A stretch of DNA of 64,000 nucleotides from assembly GCF_900699785.1 (NCBI RefSeq), contig NZ_LR535679.1, positions 1,178,001 through 1,242,000 on the forward strand, in the 5' to 3' direction. The notes beneath the pieces are model-generated. The model was not told the DNA's origin. It was given only the letters and a program-made list of their open reading frames with translations, and ran no database searches. Positions 62,619-64,000 of the stretch are shown here, in pieces; positions within the stretch are counted from its first letter, which is position 1, and every line of letters begins with the position of its first letter. The stretch comes from Campylobacter showae (lineage in GTDB: Bacteria > Campylobacterota > Campylobacteria > Campylobacterales > Campylobacteraceae). The translations under genes and the position numbers were made by a program.

Positions 62619-63746
62619 TTAATATGCGTGATGATCGTGCTTGATCTCGTCGGCCGTGATCTTTTTGCTATCCATTGCGCGCCAAACGACGAAAATATAG
62701 CCCAAAACAAACGGCACTAGTAGGCTCACGTAGGCCATGACGTTTAGCGTGTAGTGACTAGAGCTTGCGTTTTTGATCGTGAGCGAGCTTTGTAAATTTG
62801 AAAATGACGGATAAAACGCCGTATCGGCAAGTCCGGCCACCAAAAATAGCCCGGTAACGGTTAGCACTACGCCAACACCGTAAGGCACTACGCCGTAGAT
62901 GCTTGTCGTAAACACACCCTTAAATATACCGAAAAGCACGAGTCCGGCGCCTATAACTATCATTGCAGCTACAAGCGGCATCTGGAGTAAATTTAGAACG
63001 TATTTAAAGCCAACGAGGCTCACTACGCCGCTCTCGTCGTATGCAAAACCGGCTTTGGTAAACACCCAAGCGATGAATATCAAAAAGAACGGCAAAAACA
63101 AAATCGTATTTTTTAGCGCCGCTTTTCTGGCGTTGGCTCTTATCTCCTCATCGTCGATGTTGTTGATGAGATAGAGCGCCCCGCCTACGCGAGAGAGAAA
63201 AAATACCGCGATGCCTAGCGGATAGAGCATGATGTTGCCCAGCGCTTCAAGTCCGCGAAACGGCGTCTGCCACTGTACGAAGTTGTGCTCGTTTAGTAAA
63301 AAGTCGCTACCCGAAAAAAATGTGCTAACCGCCATACCGATCAGTATAACGCCTAAAGAGCCGTTGATGAAAAGGAAAATTTCATAGGTTTTTTGACCCA
63401 GGAAGTTGTCCGGTTTTTTGCGGTATTCGTAGCTCACGGCTTGGAGGATAAAGCAAAACAAAATCGCCAGCCACACCCAGTACGCGCCGCCGAAGCTTGT
63501 TGCGTAAAACAGCGGAAATGCCGCAAAGCACGCACCGCCGAACATTACGAGCGTGGTAAAAGTAAGCTCCCATTTGCGCCCGATAGAATTTATCACCATA
63601 TCTTTTTGAAGCTCGTTTTTGCAAAGTCCGAAAAGTAGCGTCTGTCCGCCCTGAACGAACATCATAAACACTAGCAAACCGCCTAGCAAGCTAACTACGC
63701 ACCACCAGTAAATTTGTAAAAATTCTAAACTAAGCATGGTTTTCAA
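62619..63746 (-). CDS. cydB: Cytochrome bd oxidase subunit II
   Basis: A 375-residue inner-membrane protein with eight to nine helices. It begins LEFLQIYWWCVVSLLGGLLV and includes FMMFVQGGQTLLFGLCKNE, where CydB has its conserved QGGxxL-type loop. VVWRAMDSKKITADEIKHD is the C-terminal tail. With CydA it forms the quinol-oxidising, oxygen-scavenging bd-type oxidase. It overlaps cydA by 17 bp. Confidence 0.93.
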   Translation of the reverse strand: MKTMLSLEFLQIYWWCVVSLLGGLLVFMMFVQGGQTLLFGLCKNELQKDMVINSIGRKWELTFTTLVMFGGACFAAFPLFYATSFGGAYWVWLAILFCFILQAVSYEYRKKPDNFLGQKTYEIFLFINGSLGVILIGMAVSTFFSGSDFLLNEHNFVQWQTPFRGLEALGNIMLYPLGIAVFFLSRVGGALYLINNIDDEEIRANARKAALKNTILFLPFFLIFIAWVFTKAGFAYDESGVVSLVGFKYVLNLLQMPLVAAMIVIGAGLVLFGIFKGVFTTSIYGVVPYGVGVVLTVTGLFLVAGLADTAFYPSFSNLQSSLTIKNASSSHYTLNVMAYVSLLVPFVLGYIFVVWRAMDSKKITADEIKHDHHAY

Positions 63747-64000
63747 ATCCTATTTTTATCTGTTTTAGCATGATTTTTATCTCGGCTATGAGCAGAGCCG
63801 TGAAAAGAACCGCAAATAATATAAACGAAATTTTGACGTTTGTGCTCGATAAATTCGTCGCTCCCACGCCCACCGTCATGAGGTCTTGCACGACCCACGG
63901 CTGGCGCCCTACTTCGGCTACTATCCAGCCCGCCTCGATAGCTACGTAACCAAGCGGTATCGTAAATACGCAGATCCAAAGCAACTTTTTGAAATTTTCG
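63730..64000 (-). CDS. cydA: Cytochrome bd oxidase subunit I, C-terminal part
   Basis: The last 89 codons or so of CydA, open to the window end (the gene starts beyond 64000). ENFKKLLWICVFTIPLGYVA and EAGWIVAEVGRQPWVVQDLM are diagnostic: the GWIVAEVGRQPWxV motif is conserved in all CydA. A final helix (FILFAVLFTALLIAEIKIML) follows. The stop overlaps the cydB start, so the subunits are translationally coupled. Confidence 0.95.
   Translation of the reverse strand, partial: ENFKKLLWICVFTIPLGYVAIEAGWIVAEVGRQPWVVQDLMTVGVGATNLSSTNVKISFILFAVLFTALLIAEIKIMLKQIKIGFENHA

Overview
The window is a chromosomal segment around the replication origin of a Campylobacter-like epsilonproteobacterium. The evidence is the dnaA-dnaN-gyrB order, the ksgA-rnj-kdsD-rluB cluster beside hisF and rlmN, metE beside metF, thyX in place of thyA as the visible thymidylate synthase, a flgE with a sigma-54 promoter, and the pervasive AAATTT words. 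The fairly high G+C for the genus and the anaerobe-type genes (an NrdG activase with a small glycyl-radical-domain protein, cytochrome bd) suggest the oral C. rectus / C. showae / C. gracilis / C. curvus group. The species is an inference.

Layout. 0.3-18.5 kb is core: metF and metE, a secreted C69 peptidase, rpmI-rplT, coaE and purM, an amidohydrolase and a Na+/alanine symporter, rarA, a TonB-dependent receptor, two small secreted DUF5339-like proteins, a PPOX flavoprotein, ung and a YbaK deacylase. 18.6-25.9 kb is accessory. It starts with a 590-residue HEPN-like (DUF4209-type) protein. A 5.5-kb island follows, bounded by a 19-bp direct repeat of the 3' end of tRNA-Ser(UGA). The island holds a truncated HigA-like antitoxin, a VapBC pair, fragments of a CdiA-type contact toxin with an intact-looking immunity gene and other orphan small genes, and a broken tyrosine integrase. 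A tRNA cluster (Ser, Cys, Leu, Gly, Ala) with an entericidin-like lipoprotein follows.

26.7-42.9 kb is core again: rluB, kdsD, rnj and ksgA on the minus strand, then hisF, a PNP-like gene, rlmN and two small genes on the plus strand, an RluA synthase, purB-nrdA, tpx, a 53-residue NrdD-like glycyl-radical domain and nrdG. Two perfect 16-bp ParB-type parS palindromes lie inside coding sequences at 32.7 and 35.3 kb. The SRP RNA is at 42.9 kb. The origin block runs from the HD-domain gene and queF (with an unusual basic tail) through a degenerate GGDEF-EAL gene, gyrB, dnaN and dnaA to ruvC. DnaA-box-like clusters flank dnaA on both sides, as in the bipartite origins of the class.

51.8-64 kb holds a DUF6892-like protein, thyX, flgE, a Na+/H+ antiporter-family transporter, a secreted Asp/Tyr/Arg-rich protein divergent from a CsgG-like lipoprotein, ilvD, an iron alcohol dehydrogenase, and cydA (cut by the window end)-cydB with a CydX-like small protein.

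The most notable items are the toxin/immunity island, a ~103-bp long-palindrome repeat found twice (3.8 kb and 56.2 kb), the parS pair, the standalone glycyl-radical domain and the QueF tail fusion. All calls come from reading the sequence and translations; no database search was run.
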